64,000 bases of DNA from Paraburkholderia oxyphila NBRC 105797 (GCF_000685075.1 NZ_BAYD01000003.1:186001-250000), one strand, 5' to 3'. Counted from the stretch's first letter, positions 48,742-57,572 are shown. Notes: generated by a model from the letters alone, not told the origin. Translations and numbers: made by a program.

Positions 48742-50211
48742 CTAGAACGCCTGTGCATCGCGCGTGCCCCGCGCAACGAAGTGTCCCGCGCGCTCGCCCG
48801 TCGGCTGGCCGTCGCGGTACGAGAGCACGCCGTTCACCCACACCGCGTCGATGCCTTCGGCCACCTGCTGTGGCTTCTCGAAGGTCGCGGCGTCGCGCAC
48901 CTTCGCCGGATCGAACAACACGAGGTCGGCGTGCCAGCCCACGTGCACCTCGCCGCGCTGTGTGAGGCCAAAGCGCCGCGCCGACAAGCCCGTCATCTTG
49001 CGCACCGCCTCTTCGAGCGGCAGCAGCGCCACATCGCGCGCGTAGTGCCCGAGCACGCGCGGGAACGCGCCCCACAGGCGCGGGTGCGGCAGCGGGTCGT
49101 TCGGCAGGCCGTCCGAGCCCACCATGGTCGCGGGATGCGAGAGGATGCGGCGCACGTCGTCCTCGAACATGTTGTGATAGACCGCGCCGGCCGGCTGCAA
49201 ACGCTTGCCGGCCTCCTGCTGCGAGACGCCCCATTCGGCCGCGATGTCCTTGATGAGCTTGCCCGCCTGCTCGGGATGCGGCGTCGACCACGTGATCGTG
49301 ATGTCGATGTCGCCCGTCACCTGCTTGAGGTCCAGCGTGGACGAGCTGCGGCTATACGGATAGCAGTCGCAGCCCACCGGCTGATACTTGCGCGCGCCTT
49401 CGAGCGACGCGAGCACTTCCGCGCTGCGCCCCCAGTTCGAGGGCCCCGCGCACTTCAGATGCGAAATGACGACCGGCACGCGCGCGTGCTTGCCGATGTG
49501 ATACGCCTCGTCCATCGCTTCGAGGATCGCGTCGAACTCGGTGCGCATGTGCGTCGTGTAGAGCGCACCGGCCGCGGCGAGCGGCTCGGCAAGCGAGGCG
49601 ACTTCCTCGGTCGAGGCCGCGAAGGCGTTGCCATAGGCGAGCCCGGTGGAGAGCCCGAGCGCGCCGTGCGCGAGCGCCTCTTCGAGCTGCGCGCGCATCG
49701 CTGCGATCTCGTCACCGGTGGCGGCGCGCTTGAGATCGTCCATATGGTTGTTGCGCAGCGCCGTATGGCCGATCAGCGCGCCCACGTTCACCGCGGGCCG
49801 CACCGCGTTTACGGCGTCGACATAGGCCGCGAAGGTCGGGTACTGGAACGCATCGCGCTCGCCGAGCAGGTTCATCGGATCGGGAGGCTCACCCCTGAGC
49901 GACACCGGCGAAGCGCTGATCCCGCAATTGCCGACGATCACCGTCGTTACCCCCTGGCTGATCTTCGGCAGCATCTGCGGCGAGCGGATCACGTGCGTGT
50001 CGTCGTGCGTGTGCACGTCGATGAAACCCGGCGCGAGCGCGCGCCCGTTGGCCTCGATCACTTCCTCCGCGAGCCAGTTCGACAGATTGCCGATGGCGGC
50101 GATGCGGCCGTCACGCAGCGCGACGTCGCGCTCGACGCTCGGCGCGCCCGTGCCGTCGTAGAGCGTGGCGCCGAAGATCAGGGTGTCGGCAGCTTCCGGA
50201 TGCGAATGCAT
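48742..50211 (-). CDS. N-acyl-D-amino-acid deacylase (D-aminoacylase)
   Basis: A 489-residue zinc amidohydrolase that frees D-amino acids from N-acyl-D-amino acids. It has the small beta-sandwich domain followed by the TIM barrel: GFIDVHTHDDTHVI (metal-binding His-x-His), VTTVIVGNCGISASPVSLRG (metal-bridging cysteine), LYTTHMRTE, VVISHLKCAGPSNWG and MVGSDGLPNDPLPHPRLWG. The C-terminal KADLVLFDP-like HADLVLFDPAKV closes the sandwich. The start at 50211 follows GGAG. It lies between ridA and the RpiR regulator, all on the minus strand. Confidence 0.93.
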   Translation of the reverse strand: MHSHPEAADTLIFGATLYDGTGAPSVERDVALRDGRIAAIGNLSNWLAEEVIEANGRALAPGFIDVHTHDDTHVIRSPQMLPKISQGVTTVIVGNCGISASPVSLRGEPPDPMNLLGERDAFQYPTFAAYVDAVNAVRPAVNVGALIGHTALRNNHMDDLKRAATGDEIAAMRAQLEEALAHGALGLSTGLAYGNAFAASTEEVASLAEPLAAAGALYTTHMRTEFDAILEAMDEAYHIGKHARVPVVISHLKCAGPSNWGRSAEVLASLEGARKYQPVGCDCYPYSRSSSTLDLKQVTGDIDITITWSTPHPEQAGKLIKDIAAEWGVSQQEAGKRLQPAGAVYHNMFEDDVRRILSHPATMVGSDGLPNDPLPHPRLWGAFPRVLGHYARDVALLPLEEAVRKMTGLSARRFGLTQRGEVHVGWHADLVLFDPAKVRDAATFEKPQQVAEGIDAVWVNGVLSYRDGQPTGERAGHFVARGTRDAQAF

Positions 50212-50230
50212 GGCTTGTTCTCCTGTCGAT

Positions 50231-50263
50231 CCGGAGCGTGTGCTCCGGTCCCGTCCAATGTTG
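50231..50263 (+). repeat. Dispersed palindromic element, copy D (shortened)
   Basis: CCGGAGCGTGTGCTCCGG is a compact hairpin followed by TCCCGTCCAATGTTG. The right part matches copies A-C; the middle is shorter by about 13 bp. It lies between the regulator and the D-aminoacylase gene, 20 bp upstream of the latter. Confidence 0.65.
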
Positions 50264-50272
50264 TCGATCTGG

Positions 50273-50308
50273 TCAATCGGCTCAATCTGCTCAATCTGCT
50301 CAATCGCC
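50273..50308. repeat. Four 9-bp tandem units across the rpiR stop
   Basis: TCAATCGGC, TCAATCTGC, TCAATCTGC, TCAATCGCC. The last unit contains the RpiR-gene stop codon (TCA at 50300-50302 is TGA on the minus strand). Variation in unit number would alter the end of the gene and its distance to the next one. Confidence 0.75.
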
Positions 50309-51268
50309 GAGCGGTTGGCGCGCGCCCCCGCGTCCGGCAATACCGCGATGCGTGTCGAGCGTGAGCTTCATGCGGCGCAGCAATTCGCGGCTCGCTTCGG
50401 GCTGCGCGAGCGCAAGCTCCGTCACGAGCACGTCCAGCGCCATCATCATCGCGTAACGCGATGACGACGGCTTGTAAATGAAATCGGTCTCGCTCGCGAC
50501 GATCGGCACGAGCCAGTCGGCGAGCGCGGCAAGCGGCGACGCCGGCGCGGTGAGCGCCACCAGCTTCGCGCCATAGCCGCACGCGATGCGGCACGCATCG
50601 AGCAGCTCGGGCACGCGCCCGGTCACGGAAAGCGCGACTACCACGCAATCGGGCGAGAGCGTGCTCGCAACCATGCGCTGCAGCAGGCTGTCCTGATACG
50701 ACGCCACGGGCCGGCCGAGGCGCACGAGGCGAAAGCGCATTTCGTCGGCGAGCGCGCTGGAGCCGCCGCCCATGCCGAACACATAGATCATGCGCGCCTG
50801 GGCCAGCGCAGCGGCGGCCTCGGCGAACGGCGCCTGGCGCAGCAGTTCGTGGTTGCGCGCGAGCGCGGCATGGATTTCGTCGTAGACCCGCGTGGCAAGC
50901 GCGTCTTCGGCGGGCGCCTGCGCGCCTTCTCCGCCACGCGCTTTGCCTCGCCCGCCCTTACCCGTGCGCGAGCCGCTGCCATCGTCCGGCGCGGCGCGCA
51001 AGAAGCGCTCGCCCACGGCGGCCGCCTGAGCAAGCCGCAGCTTGAGCTCGCGCACGTCGTGGCAACCCACCGCCTTCGCGAAGCGCGTGACGGAGGCCAC
51101 GCTGACACCCGCGCGCCGCGCCAGCTCGCCGATGCTCGCGCGCGCGGCGGCGGCGAGGTCGTCCAGAATCAGGGCGGCGACATCGCGCTCGGCCGGACGC
51201 AGATCCGGCACGCATTGCGCGATTCGGGCAACGATATCGAAACGACCCGGTTCGGCGGCGGAATTCAT
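50300..51268 (-). CDS. RpiR-family regulator of the D-amino-acid genes
   Basis: A 322-residue regulator. N-terminal RpiR helix-turn-helix (ASIGELARRAGVSVASVTRF, about residues 43-62), a Gly/Arg/Lys-rich linker near 95-120, and a C-terminal SIS domain (IYVFGMGGGSSALADEMRFR; VVALSVTGRVPELLDACR). It is divergent from the PLP enzyme gene and upstream of D-aminoacylase and ridA; palindromes in the shared promoter fit a local operator. Although SIS domains usually bind phosphosugars, several RpiR proteins beside D-aminoacylase genes appear devoted to amino-acid use; that is inference. Confidence 0.88.
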   Translation of the reverse strand: MNSAAEPGRFDIVARIAQCVPDLRPAERDVAALILDDLAAAARASIGELARRAGVSVASVTRFAKAVGCHDVRELKLRLAQAAAVGERFLRAAPDDGSGSRTGKGGRGKARGGEGAQAPAEDALATRVYDEIHAALARNHELLRQAPFAEAAAALAQARMIYVFGMGGGSSALADEMRFRLVRLGRPVASYQDSLLQRMVASTLSPDCVVVALSVTGRVPELLDACRIACGYGAKLVALTAPASPLAALADWLVPIVASETDFIYKPSSSRYAMMMALDVLVTELALAQPEASRELLRRMKLTLDTHRGIAGRGGARQPLGD

Positions 51269-51344
51269 GAAGGGCGCAAAGTGCTTAACGTAGGGCTCAA
51301 CCTGGGGCTCAGGACAGCAAGTGGATGAACCAGCGCCGAAACGC

Positions 51345-51392
51345 TGTTAATAAATAACATTTCCCGAAGAGATGGTACTTTGTGTACTATCT
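51345..51392. promoter_or_regulatory. Candidate operators between rpiR and the PLP-enzyme gene
   Basis: Two inverted repeats in an AT-rich patch: TGTTA-5 nt-TAACA (51345-51359), and AGATGGTAC-5 nt-GTACTATCT (51370-51392, eight of nine positions paired). They lie 66-113 bp before the plus-strand gene and 77-124 bp before the regulator. Confidence 0.62.
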
Positions 51393-51457
51393 CCGAGTCA
51401 ACGCCGAACCTGCGATACACGCGCAGTTTCCCTGCAGGCAGGCGCAATGGAGAGTAG

Positions 51458-52759
51458 ATGGAGCGAACGGAAATGAAAGTTACAAACTATCAGAGTGCGA
51501 CGATCGACCCGAACAGCAAGGGCCTCGGCAACCTGCCGGGCGCGAGCGTGCCGCTGGGAGACGCGTCACGCCTCGAGTGGAATCTGCTCGCCGAGGACGT
51601 CAGCCTGCCGGCGGCGGTCCTCTACGCCGACCGCGTCGAGCATAACCTCAAATGGATGCAGGAGTTCGTCACGCGCTACGGCGTGAAGCTCGCGCCGCAC
51701 GGCAAGACCACGATGGCGCCGCAGCTCTTTCGCCGCCAGATCGACACGGGCGCATGGGGCATCACGCTCGCCACGGCGCACCAGACGCGGGCCGCGTATC
51801 GCGGCGGCATCACGCGCGTGCTGATGGCGAACCAGCTCGTCGGCCGCCACAACATGGCCATCATCGCCGAGCTGCTGAGCGATCCCGACTTCGAATTCTT
51901 CTGCCTCGTGGATTCGGTCGAAGGCGTCGAGCAGCTCGGCGAATTCTTCCGCGCCTCGCGGCGCACGCTGCAGGTGCTGCTCGAACTGGGCGTGCCGCGC
52001 GGGCGCACCGGCGTGCGCGATCCGGATACGCGCCGCACCGTGATCGACGCGATCGCGCGCTATCCCGACTCGCTCAAGCTCGCGGGCGTGGAGATCTACG
52101 AGGGCGTCCTCAAGGAAGAAAGCGAGGTGCGCACCTTCCTGCGCGACGCCCTCAATGTCACCGAGGAGCTCGCCGCGGCGGGCAAGTTTGCCCGCACGCC
52201 TGCGCTGCTCTCGGGCGCGGGATCGGCATGGTACGACGTGGTGGCCGAGGAATTCGCGAAGGCCACACAGGCGGGCACGATCGACGTCGTGCTGCGCCCC
52301 GGCTGCTATCTCACCCACGACGTGGGCGTCTACAAGCAGGCGCAGTCGGAGATCCTCACGCGCAATCCGGTCGCGCGTGAGATGGGCGTGGCGCTCCTGC
52401 CGGCGCTGCAGCTGTGGGCCTGCGTGCAGTCGATTCCGGAGCCGGGCCGCGCGATCATCGGCTTCGGCAAGCGCGACGCCGCGTTCGATGCGGGCTTTCC
52501 GGAGCCGAGCCGCCACTATCGTCCTTCGAGCGGCGCGGGCAGCATGCCGCGCGAGATCGCCGCGAGCGAGGGCTGGGAAATCTTCCAGATGATGGATCAG
52601 CATGCCTATCTGCAGATCCCGGCCGGCGCGGACATCAAGGTCGGTGACATGATCGGCTTCGACATCTCGCACCCCTGCCTCACGTTCGACAAGTGGCGCC
52701 AGGTGCTGATGGTCGACGGGCAATATCGCGTGACGGAAGTGATCGAAACGTTCTTCTGA
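51458..52759 (+). CDS. DSD1/alanine-racemase-fold PLP enzyme acting on D-amino acids
   Basis: A 433-residue fold-type III PLP enzyme related to D-threonine aldolase and eukaryotic-type D-serine dehydratase, often annotated amino acid deaminase. LPAAVLYADRVEHNLKWMQE leads to the PLP lysine in KLAPHGKTTMAPQLF (about residue 86). ISHPCLTFDKWRQVLMVDG carries the His/Cys zinc-ligand pair of this family. M1 (51458) or M6 could be the start; both have GGAG-like sequence upstream. Divergent from the RpiR gene. With D-aminoacylase and RidA it suggests: acyl-D-amino acid, to D-amino acid, to enamine, to keto acid plus ammonia. Confidence 0.88.
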   Translation: MERTEMKVTNYQSATIDPNSKGLGNLPGASVPLGDASRLEWNLLAEDVSLPAAVLYADRVEHNLKWMQEFVTRYGVKLAPHGKTTMAPQLFRRQIDTGAWGITLATAHQTRAAYRGGITRVLMANQLVGRHNMAIIAELLSDPDFEFFCLVDSVEGVEQLGEFFRASRRTLQVLLELGVPRGRTGVRDPDTRRTVIDAIARYPDSLKLAGVEIYEGVLKEESEVRTFLRDALNVTEELAAAGKFARTPALLSGAGSAWYDVVAEEFAKATQAGTIDVVLRPGCYLTHDVGVYKQAQSEILTRNPVAREMGVALLPALQLWACVQSIPEPGRAIIGFGKRDAAFDAGFPEPSRHYRPSSGAGSMPREIAASEGWEIFQMMDQHAYLQIPAGADIKVGDMIGFDISHPCLTFDKWRQVLMVDGQYRVTEVIETFF

Positions 52760-52863
52760 TCGTTCTGCCGTTCGATCGACGGCGTATGACACGCGGATGC
52801 GTACCGGCCAGGCGCTTGCAGTCTGGCCGTGCCCGATCCGCTTCCTTTTACGGGGCCCGCTCT

Positions 52864-53337
52864 TTACGTCCCGTCCTTCGCTTCGGCGCTCGCGGCCATT
52901 TCGGCTTGCGCAGCCACCGCCACACCGATGCGCTCCTCCATCATCCGCAACGCCCCCGAAAGCGCCGTGAGCGCGTCATCGGGCAGCGACATGGTCTGGT
53001 TCAGGAACGCGTTGCGCCGCGGCAGGCCCGCCTCGACGGCCTCGTGCCCCGCCGGCGTGAGCTGGACGTTGGTGATGCGGTTGTCGCGCGCGTCCGTGCT
53101 GCGCGCGATCCAGCCGAGCGCCTCCAGCGACTTCAGTTGCCGCGTGAGCGCACCCGGATCCACGCGCAGGCGCTCGACAAGCCGCTTCTGCGACGACTCG
53201 CCATTCTGGTCATGTAGCGCGAGCAAAATGCGCCAGCGCGGCAACGGATGCCCCACCTGCGCCTCGAACGCCGACATGAACGTGCGATAAGTGCGCCCGA
53301 ATTGCTGGACGATCGCGATGCGGTCCTGTGTTTCCAT
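52864..53337 (-). CDS. MarR-family regulator
   Basis: A 157-residue winged-helix regulator. RWRILLALHDQNGESSQKRL and VERLRVDPGALTRQLKSLEA form the helix-turn-helix, and LGWIARSTDARDNRITNVQL followed by TPAG is the MarR wing signature (DxRxxR-type). It follows the DHA2 exporter gene by 99 bp on the same strand, so it probably controls that exporter; its own ligand is unknown. Confidence 0.92.
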   Translation of the reverse strand: METQDRIAIVQQFGRTYRTFMSAFEAQVGHPLPRWRILLALHDQNGESSQKRLVERLRVDPGALTRQLKSLEALGWIARSTDARDNRITNVQLTPAGHEAVEAGLPRRNAFLNQTMSLPDDALTALSGALRMMEERIGVAVAAQAEMAASAEAKDGT

Positions 53338-53436
53338 GCTGTGTCTTCCTGCCTGTCTTCCTGTCTCTGGCGGCGTGCCTTGCGTGCCTCACTGCCTTTC
53401 TCTGCATATAGTGCGCTGGCCGCGCGGCGCTCGCGC

Positions 53437-55032
53437 TCAGTCAGCGTGGATCACGGGCTCGACCTTGCGCTGCAGCTTGATGGGCGGCACGCGGCGCGTG
53501 CGCCAGATCGACACGACCGCGATGACCGCGGCCACCGCAATGCCCAAATGAATCGCACCCACCAGCGCCTCGCGCGCGGCTTCCAGCAGCGGCGCGCCAT
53601 TGTGCCCGGCCTGCGCGAGTTCGCCAATGAGCGCGTGCTGCGCGTCTCGATTGATGAGAATCTGCGGGTCCGAGAGCTGGGAGAACCAGTGCATCGCATG
53701 ATCGGCATCCAGCGCCTTCTGAACGCCGCTCGTGTAGAGCTGCGTGACCATCGTGCCGGTCAGCGCCGTGCCGAACATCCCGCCGATCATGCGCAGCGAT
53801 TGCAGCAGCGCCGTGGCGATGCCCAGATGCTCGCGGCCCGCGGTCTGCTGCGCGAACACCGTCAGATTGGGCATCACGAAGCCGAGCCCGAGGCCGCCCA
53901 CGATCATGACCGCCATCAGCAGCGCGTGCGGCGTGTTGTGCGAGGCGAGCGCGACCGCGAAGCACGCGAACGCGAGCATCGAGAAGCCGATGTAGAGCAT
54001 CTGGTTCGGGTTGCGGATGCGCGAGACGATGCGCCCGTTCGCGATGCTGCCGATCGTGATGAACACCACGAGCGGCGTGATGACCATGCCCGCCTCGTTC
54101 GGCGTCATGCCGAAGCCGCCCTGGAACAGCAGCGGCGCATAGAACAGCAGCGAGAACATCGTGAAGCCGCCCAGCACCGCCAGCGTGAAGAGCGCATTGA
54201 GGCTCGCGTTGCGGAACATGTCGACGGGCAGGATCGCCTGCGGGCAGCGCCGCTCCCAATGCCAGAGCGCCCAGCCCGCGGCCCCGGCCAGCGCGAGCAG
54301 TCCGAGTGCGGAGAACGTCACGCCGTGCTGCGGCAGCCGCTCGACGAACAGCTGCAGGCTGCCGAGCGTCACGGCGATGAGCAGCGCGCCGGGCCAGTCG
54401 AGCCGCATGCGCTCCTTGTGCGCCACATGGCGCAAATGCGGCAGATAGCGCCAGACGAAGACGAGTGAAAGCAGCCCGACCGGCAGGTTCACGTAGAACA
54501 CCGAGCGCCAGCCGCAGTACTGCGTGAGAAAGCCGCCAAGCGAAGGCCCCACCGCGTTGGCGATGCCGAACGCCGAGCTCATCAGCACCTGCCATTTCAG
54601 GCGCACGACCGAATCGGGAAAGAGATCGGGAATGCAGGCGAACGCGGTGCCCACCAGCATGCCGCCGCCGATGCCCTGCAGGCCGCGCGCGAGCACGAGG
54701 AACATCATGCTGTTGGCCGCGCCGCACAGCACCGAGGCCCCGGTGAAGACGACGATCGACGCGATCACGAACGGCTTGCGACCGTAATAATCGCCGAGTC
54801 GCCCGAAAATGGGGACGGTGATGACCGAGGCCAGCAGATAGGACGTGGCGACCCACGCGTAAAGCTCGAAGCCGCGCAGTTCGGCGACGATGGTCGGCAG
54901 CGCAGTGCCGACGACAGTCTGATCCAGCGCGACCAGCATGGTCACGAAGGAAATGCCGAGCATCGCCATCAGCGATTCCCGGAACGGCAGCACCTGCCCG
55001 CTTGAGTGATGGGCGGCAGTATGGACGGCCAT
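53437..55032 (-). CDS. DHA2-family (EmrB/QacA) multidrug exporter
   Basis: A 531-residue proton-driven drug exporter of the major facilitator superfamily with about 14 hydrophobic segments. Family motifs are LDQTVVGTALPTI in helix 1, the loop GRLGDYYGRKPFVIAS, the antiporter-type motif C region (SSAFGIANAVGPSLGG) and RGLQGIGGGML. A periplasmic loop of about 75 residues precedes the last helix. ATG at 55032 is used; a TTG at 55062 is possible. It is followed by marR and is divergent from the EcsC gene. No membrane-fusion (EmrA-like) gene is beside it. Confidence 0.93.
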   Translation of the reverse strand: MAVHTAAHHSSGQVLPFRESLMAMLGISFVTMLVALDQTVVGTALPTIVAELRGFELYAWVATSYLLASVITVPIFGRLGDYYGRKPFVIASIVVFTGASVLCGAANSMMFLVLARGLQGIGGGMLVGTAFACIPDLFPDSVVRLKWQVLMSSAFGIANAVGPSLGGFLTQYCGWRSVFYVNLPVGLLSLVFVWRYLPHLRHVAHKERMRLDWPGALLIAVTLGSLQLFVERLPQHGVTFSALGLLALAGAAGWALWHWERRCPQAILPVDMFRNASLNALFTLAVLGGFTMFSLLFYAPLLFQGGFGMTPNEAGMVITPLVVFITIGSIANGRIVSRIRNPNQMLYIGFSMLAFACFAVALASHNTPHALLMAVMIVGGLGLGFVMPNLTVFAQQTAGREHLGIATALLQSLRMIGGMFGTALTGTMVTQLYTSGVQKALDADHAMHWFSQLSDPQILINRDAQHALIGELAQAGHNGAPLLEAAREALVGAIHLGIAVAAVIAVVSIWRTRRVPPIKLQRKVEPVIHAD

Positions 55033-55050
55033 TTTTTGATCCCGCAACGA

Positions 55051-55070
55051 TTGATACGTCAAATAATTGA
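55051..55070. promoter_or_regulatory. Candidate MarR operator upstream of the exporter
   Basis: TTGATACGTCAAATAATTGA contains two overlapping inverted repeats (TTGA-4-TCAA and TCAA-4-TTGA) in an AT-rich promoter region. It is 19-38 bp upstream of the exporter start. MarR-type sites with TTGA/TCAA arms are known in other bacteria. Confidence 0.6.
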
Positions 55071-55142
55071 AATCATAGCACGGTGCGATCCTCTACACTG
55101 GGCGTCGAGCGGCAATTGCCGAACCGTTTTTCCGGGAGATTT

Positions 55143-56009
55143 ATGGGGTCACATACCGATTTTTCCGAAGCCGATCTCGCCGCGCTCAGGCACGCGAAGC
55201 ACGAGCTGGAAACGCCGCCGCTCGGCATGAAGCTCGCCGCGATCGTGGGCGCGCCGGTCGAGAAGCTGATCGCGAAGCTCCCCGGCGCGGCGAACGACAA
55301 GGTCAACGACGCGACCCAGGCGGCGCTGCGCAAATGCCTGCAGATTGCGCTCAAGACACTCGGCAAACAGGCCGAGGGCACGCTGGAGATCGCCGGTGCG
55401 GGTGCCATTGGGGCGGCAGCGGGCTCGAAGCCAGGTGCAAGGCCGAGCAACCTGCTGCACAAGTTCGCGGTGGCCACGACGGGCGCGGCGGGGGGCGCGT
55501 TCGGCCTGTTCGCGCTGCCGGTCGAGCTCCCCGTCACGACGACGCTGATGTTCCGCTCGATCTGCGATATCGCGCGCAGCGAAGGCGAAGACCTCGCGAG
55601 CGCCGACACCCAGCTCCAGTGCCTGACCGTATTCGGCATGGGCGGACGCTCGGCCACCGACGACGAAGCCGACTTCGGCTACTTCATCGTGCGTGGCGCG
55701 CTCGCGCAGGCGGTATCGAAAGCTTCATCGGAAATGGCGACCAAGGGCTTCGCCGCGCACGGCTCGACCGCATTGCTCAAGCTCATGCAAACCGTGGCCG
55801 CGCGTTTTTCCGTGCAGGTCAGCGAGCAGGTGGCCGCGAAGTCGATTCCGGCCATCGGCGCGGTACTCGGCGCCATGGTGAACACGGTGTTCATCGATCA
55901 CTTCCAGAACGTCGCGCACGGCCATTTCACGGTGCGCAAGCTCGAGCGCCGCTATGGCGAGGCCGCGGTGCACGCGGCCTACGACGGGCTCGACGTTGCG
56001 CTCGATTGA
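55143..56009 (+). CDS. EcsC-family protein
   Basis: A 288-residue protein of the EcsC family, named after a Bacillus membrane-associated protein of unknown activity. It shows the pattern ALRHAKHELETPPLGMKLAA, an Ala/Gly-rich hydrophobic centre (AVATTGAAGGAFGLFALPVE, LPVTTTLMFRSICDIARSEG), and a C-terminal SIPAIGAVLGAMVNTVFIDH followed by VAHGHFTVRKLERRYG. The start at 55143 follows GGGAG; the frame is open from 55083. It converges on and overlaps the esterase gene by 31 bp at their 3' ends. Confidence 0.88.
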   Translation: MGSHTDFSEADLAALRHAKHELETPPLGMKLAAIVGAPVEKLIAKLPGAANDKVNDATQAALRKCLQIALKTLGKQAEGTLEIAGAGAIGAAAGSKPGARPSNLLHKFAVATTGAAGGAFGLFALPVELPVTTTLMFRSICDIARSEGEDLASADTQLQCLTVFGMGGRSATDDEADFGYFIVRGALAQAVSKASSEMATKGFAAHGSTALLKLMQTVAARFSVQVSEQVAAKSIPAIGAVLGAMVNTVFIDHFQNVAHGHFTVRKLERRYGEAAVHAAYDGLDVALD

Positions 56010-57013
56010 GCCGCGCGCTGCGCATTCGATTGCGCATCCGCCCCGGGTCCCGCCTGCCCGTGCACGGACCGCTGCGAGCGGGCACTGTCGTCGGCCGTCG
56101 TCACGCGCTTCACGAAGTGCGCGGAGTCGTCGAGCGCCCGCCGCGCCTCGGGCATGAACGGCGCGTAAATCGGCCAGACATGCGGCAGATCGCGCTCGAT
56201 CCCGCACTCGACGCTCACGCCTGCCGCACGGGCGCGCTGCGCGACCCGACGCGTATCGTCGAGCAGCGTCTCGGTGCTGCCCGCCAGCATGAAAAGCAGC
56301 GGCAAGCCGTGCAGGTCGGCGTAAAGCGGCGAGGCATAAGGATCGGTCGCGCTCGCCGCGCCCAGGTAGAGCGGCGCAATGCGCGCGAATACGTCGCCGC
56401 AGAACATCGGGTCGCGACCGTCGTTTTCGTGAATCGACGCGCCAGTGACCGCCAGGTCGGTCCACGGCGAATAGAGCACGGCGCCGGCCGGCAGCGGATC
56501 GCCAGCGTCGCGCAATGCGACGAGCGTAGCCAGCGCAAGCCCGCCGCCCGCCGAGTCGCCCGCGATCACGAGCGACTGCGCAGGCGCGCCGTCGGCCAGC
56601 AAGCGACGGTAGGCGGCCAGTGCGTCATCGAGCGCCGCTGGAAACGGATGCTCGGGCGCGAGACGATAGTCGAGCGAAAAGAGGTCCGCCTCGGCGCGCG
56701 CGGCGAGGCCGAACGCGATTGCACGGTGCGTCTTCGGCGAGCAGAAGTAGTAGCCGCCGCCATGCAGATAGAGGATCGTGCGCGGCGCCCCGCCTTCACG
56801 CACGAACCATTCGCCACTCAATGGAGCATCGGAAGCGTCGGGAGCGCCCGCAACGCGATACTGCTCGCGCAATTGCCAACCCTTGGGTACCGGAGGCAGC
56901 CACACGCGCTTCGCAGTTTGCGCGCGCACGCGTGCGACGTCGATGGGCCCGCGCGTCGCCGGAAGAAAGCGGCGGCGCAAGAACCAGCATATCAACCTGC
57001 CTTGCAGACTCAT
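55979..57013 (-). CDS. Alpha/beta hydrolase, hormone-sensitive-lipase type esterase
   Basis: A 344-residue esterase/lipase. The oxyanion-hole motif HGGG is in ILYLHGGGYYFCSPKTHRA. The nucleophile serine is in VIAGDSAGGGLALATL. The acid is likely the aspartate near ETLLDDTRR, and the catalytic histidine is in LPHVWPIY. ATG at 57013 follows GAGGAG and begins MSLQGRLICWFLRRRF; the open frame to 57091 adds nothing typical. The C-terminal 35 residues are low-complexity and overlap the 3' end of the EcsC gene. Substrate unknown. Confidence 0.9.
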   Translation of the reverse strand: MSLQGRLICWFLRRRFLPATRGPIDVARVRAQTAKRVWLPPVPKGWQLREQYRVAGAPDASDAPLSGEWFVREGGAPRTILYLHGGGYYFCSPKTHRAIAFGLAARAEADLFSLDYRLAPEHPFPAALDDALAAYRRLLADGAPAQSLVIAGDSAGGGLALATLVALRDAGDPLPAGAVLYSPWTDLAVTGASIHENDGRDPMFCGDVFARIAPLYLGAASATDPYASPLYADLHGLPLLFMLAGSTETLLDDTRRVAQRARAAGVSVECGIERDLPHVWPIYAPFMPEARRALDDSAHFVKRVTTADDSARSQRSVHGQAGPGADAQSNAQRAAQSSATSSPS

Positions 57014-57137
57014 GGAGTATGGGCTCCTCGCACCGCGCTTTGCCCTCGGACGCATCGCCATCGACATGACGCGCGCCCACGCGCTCATCAAGCACTCACG
57101 CGGTGCTCAACCCAGGCGACGCGCAACCCGCCGGTGC

Positions 57138-57572
57138 TCAATTCGCCGGCAGCACCTGGCCGCGAATCTCGCCAGACGGGTTCTGTTGCGTATGAATGTT
57201 GAAATACCACTGGCCACCCATCAGATCGGTGACCTGCTTTTCGTTGAGGGTTGCGGAACCCTTGATCGGGCTGGCGAGTTCATCCTTCGGAATCCCCACC
57301 TGCACGCCTGCGTTCTGGCCGACCGGCGCGGGTCCGTGAAAATGCGCGGCCACCACCGGGCCCGACAGGCCTTCGTAAGTAATGGTCCAGTTCAGCGATT
57401 TCGTGGATGTGTCGAACGTCGCATTGACCATGCCGTGCCCCTGGCTCACACGCGGCGGCACTTCGCTGGAAGGTTCGAGATCGGCCTTCAGCGCGACAGT
57501 GTCGGCGAACGCGGCGCTGGAAGCAAGAACACACAGAGCGAGAGCAAACTGCAGCGGACGAAGCGCTTTCAT
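57138..57572 (-). CDS. Exported CHRD-domain protein
   Basis: A 144-residue protein with a signal peptide (MKALRPLQFALALCVLASSA, cut at AFA-DT) and one CHRD domain: LKADLEPSSEVPPRVSQGHG, LNWTITYEGLSGPVVAAHFH, GPAPVGQNAGV, and MGGQWYFNIHTQQNPSGEIR followed by GQV. CHRD domains were first described in chordin; in bacteria they occur in periplasmic or surface proteins of unknown role. Start at 57572 with GGAG upstream. Single gene between the esterase and porin genes, with its own ribosome site. Confidence 0.9.
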   Translation of the reverse strand: MKALRPLQFALALCVLASSAAFADTVALKADLEPSSEVPPRVSQGHGMVNATFDTSTKSLNWTITYEGLSGPVVAAHFHGPAPVGQNAGVQVGIPKDELASPIKGSATLNEKQVTDLMGGQWYFNIHTQQNPSGEIRGQVLPAN

